7,828 nucleotides of DNA from Rickettsiaceae bacterium. GTDB taxonomy: Bacteria > Pseudomonadota > Alphaproteobacteria > Rickettsiales > Rickettsiaceae. The notes beneath the pieces are model-generated. The model ran no database searches. It saw only the letters and a program-made list of their open reading frames with translations, and was not told the origin of the DNA. The position numbers and the translations under genes were made by a program. This document shows positions 6,642-7,828 of this stretch, piece after piece; the first letter of the stretch is position 1, and each line of letters begins with the position of its first letter. Location: contig JAGOJE010000042.1 in assembly GCA_017995275.1 (NCBI GenBank), forward strand, positions 1-7,828. The letters run 5' to 3'.

Positions 6642-6669
6642 TTGCTTTTCACTAATGTTTCAGTATAAT
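6642..6669 (+). promoter_or_regulatory. Promoter of prfB
   Basis: TTGCTT (6642-6647) and TATAAT (6664-6669) are separated by 16 bases, a good housekeeping sigma match. The predicted transcript start near 6676 gives a leader of about 34 bases to the ATG at 6710. The -10 box overlaps a possible minus-strand -10 for lepA (TATACT, 6667-6662). Confidence 0.7.
6662..6667 (-). promoter_or_regulatory. Possible -10 box of lepA
   Basis: TATACT on the minus strand, 23 bases before the lepA ATG, would give a leader of under 20 bases. No convincing -35 is seen at 16-18 bases. The match is modest, and a promoter further upstream inside prfB cannot be excluded. Confidence 0.3.
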
Positions 6670-6709
6670 CTTGCTGAATATAGTGGAATTTTGATAAAAG
6701 TGAAATAAA

Positions 6710-7805
6710 ATGCGCTCTCTAATAGAAAATTACAAAACACAAATAGAAGCTTCGCTTGATCTTCTTGCGAGGTATCTTTGACATTAAGGCTCTTGAGAAT
6801 AAGCTGCAGGATCTAAATAACAAGAGTGAAGAGCCATCTCTGTGGGATAATCCTGCCATAGCTCAAGCCATATTGAAAGAAAAAAGTGGATTAGAAAACA
6901 CTCTAGGTAATTATTACAAACTAAAAATCTCTCTGAAAGAAAATATTGACCTTGCCATTATGGCTGAATCAGAAAGTGATGAGTCAATGCTTGACGAAAT
7001 TGAAGCCTCTTTAAAAGAGTTATCAATAATAGCTACCAAATTTGAAACAGAATGTTTATTCTCTGGAGAAGCTGATTCAAACAATTGTTTCCTAGAAATC
7101 AATGCAGGAGCTGGCGGTACAGAAAGTCATGACTGGGCATCTATGATGATGCGCATGTATTTACGTTTTGCTGAAAGATTGGGCTTTAAAGCTGAAATAA
7201 TAAATATGATAGCTGGAGAAGAAGCTGGAATAAAATCTTGTGCTATTAAAATTACTGGTTATCAAGCTTATGGATGGCTCAAAACGGAATCTGGAGTTCA
7301 TAGACTCGTTAGAATTTCTCCATTTAACGCAGCTGGTAAAAGGATGACAAGCTTCGCAAGCGCATGGGTCTATCCAGAAATCGAAGATAATATAGACATA
7401 GTTGTGGAAGATAAAGACCTTAGAATAGATACATATAGGTCATCCGGCGCTGGTGGGCAACACGTTAATACAACAGATTCAGCAGTTAGAATTACGCATA
7501 TTCCAACAAATATAGTAGTTGCATGTCAAAACGATCGTTCTCAGCATAAAAACAAAGCAGAAGCCATGAAAATGCTAAAGGCGCGTATATATGAAATGGA
7601 GCTAAAAAAACGCGAGGCGGCAGCTCAAACCGAAAATGATAATAAAACCGATAATGGATGGGGGCATCAAATAAGATCTTACGTCCTACAACCTTACCAA
7701 ATGGTGAAAGACCTACGCACCGATGTTGAAACATCTGACACACAAGGCGTTCTAGATGGAGATTTAGAAAAATTTGTCTCAGCTAGCTTATCTATGAAGA
7801 TTTAA
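6710..7805 (+). CDS. prfB: Peptide chain release factor 2 (RF2), with programmed +1 frameshift
   Basis: The product is made from two frames: 6710-6778 (23 codons, MRSLIENYKTQIEASL... to ...ARYL), then, after skipping base 6779, 6780-7805. The joined protein is 364 residues (E. coli RF2 has 365). It carries the SPF anticodon-like motif at about 203-205, which reads UGA and UAA, and GGQ at about 248-250, which triggers peptidyl-tRNA hydrolysis. The residue two before the GAGGQ motif is Ser, where E. coli K-12 has Thr and most bacteria Ala. The ATG at 6710 is the only start between an in-frame TGA (6701-6703) and the shift site. Taking the TTG at 6756 as start would hide the first frame. Expression should be autoregulated: scarce RF2 makes UGA termination slow and favours the shift. 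No strong Shine-Dalgarno precedes the ATG. Confidence 0.97.
6767..6782 (+). promoter_or_regulatory. RF2 programmed frameshift site
   Basis: The bases GCGAGG-TAT-CTT-TGA-C combine a Shine-Dalgarno-like GAGG (6769-6772), the slippery Leu codon CTT (6776-6778), the UGA stop (6779-6781) and a following C, a context that terminates poorly. The peptidyl-tRNA slips from CUU to UUU, and GAC (6780-6782) is then read as Asp24. The TAT-CTT-TGA-C core equals the E. coli site. The SD-like part (GAGG) is shorter than E. coli AGGGGG. Confidence 0.95.
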
Positions 7806-7828
7806 GTCTATATCTATTCACGAGGGTG

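Noticed and set aside
6756..6758. TTG as the start codon of prfB
   Set aside because: The upstream frame from ATG 6710 plus the CTT-TGA-C shift site rebuilds the normal RF2 N-terminus and length.
7492..7743. 83-codon minus-strand open frame in the prfB 3' end
   Set aside because: Antisense shadow of the conserved RF2 C-terminal domain.

Overview
The window looks like a piece of chromosome from an AT-rich alphaproteobacterium that lives inside host cells, most likely of the Rickettsiales. The clues are the low G+C content, an ankyrin-repeat protein, an autotransporter with an Ala/Asn-rich passenger, and intergenic DNA full of short palindromic repeats beside ordinary housekeeping genes. The order is an inference; the sequence alone does not name a genus.

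Layout. Bases 1-233 (+) are the 3' end of a D-Ala-D-Ala dipeptidase (VanX/DdpX, M15D) gene. Bases 234-591 carry no gene and are a mosaic of palindromic repeat modules. A bidirectional terminator hairpin (592-625) follows. Then comes a 915-codon autotransporter gene on the minus strand (650-3397), whose promoter lies near 3440. Bases 3484-3626 carry the same repeat modules in inverted orientation, so the autotransporter is bracketed by inverted composite repeats. Next, on the minus strand, are an ankyrin-repeat gene (3648-4823) and lepA, encoding elongation factor 4 (4830-6638). They are 6 bases apart and probably cotranscribed, lepA first. A 71-base divergent promoter region separates lepA from prfB (6710-7805, +). 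prfB encodes peptide release factor 2 and keeps the autoregulatory +1 frameshift at an in-frame UGA.

How the genes fit together. lepA and prfB are unrelated in transcript but both serve translation, and they share a compact divergent promoter. The ankyrin protein and the autotransporter are candidate host-interaction proteins.

The most interesting object is the autotransporter. Its passenger appears to contain a CE-clan (Ulp1/C48-like) cysteine protease. The His (142) and Asp (162) are near the N-terminus and the Gln (509) and Cys (515) lie just before the barrel. About 350 residues of Ala/Asn-rich sequence, partly grown from a 15-base tandem repeat, separate the two halves. If correct, this is a protease with a ubiquitin-like-protein-processing fold displayed by a type V secretion route.
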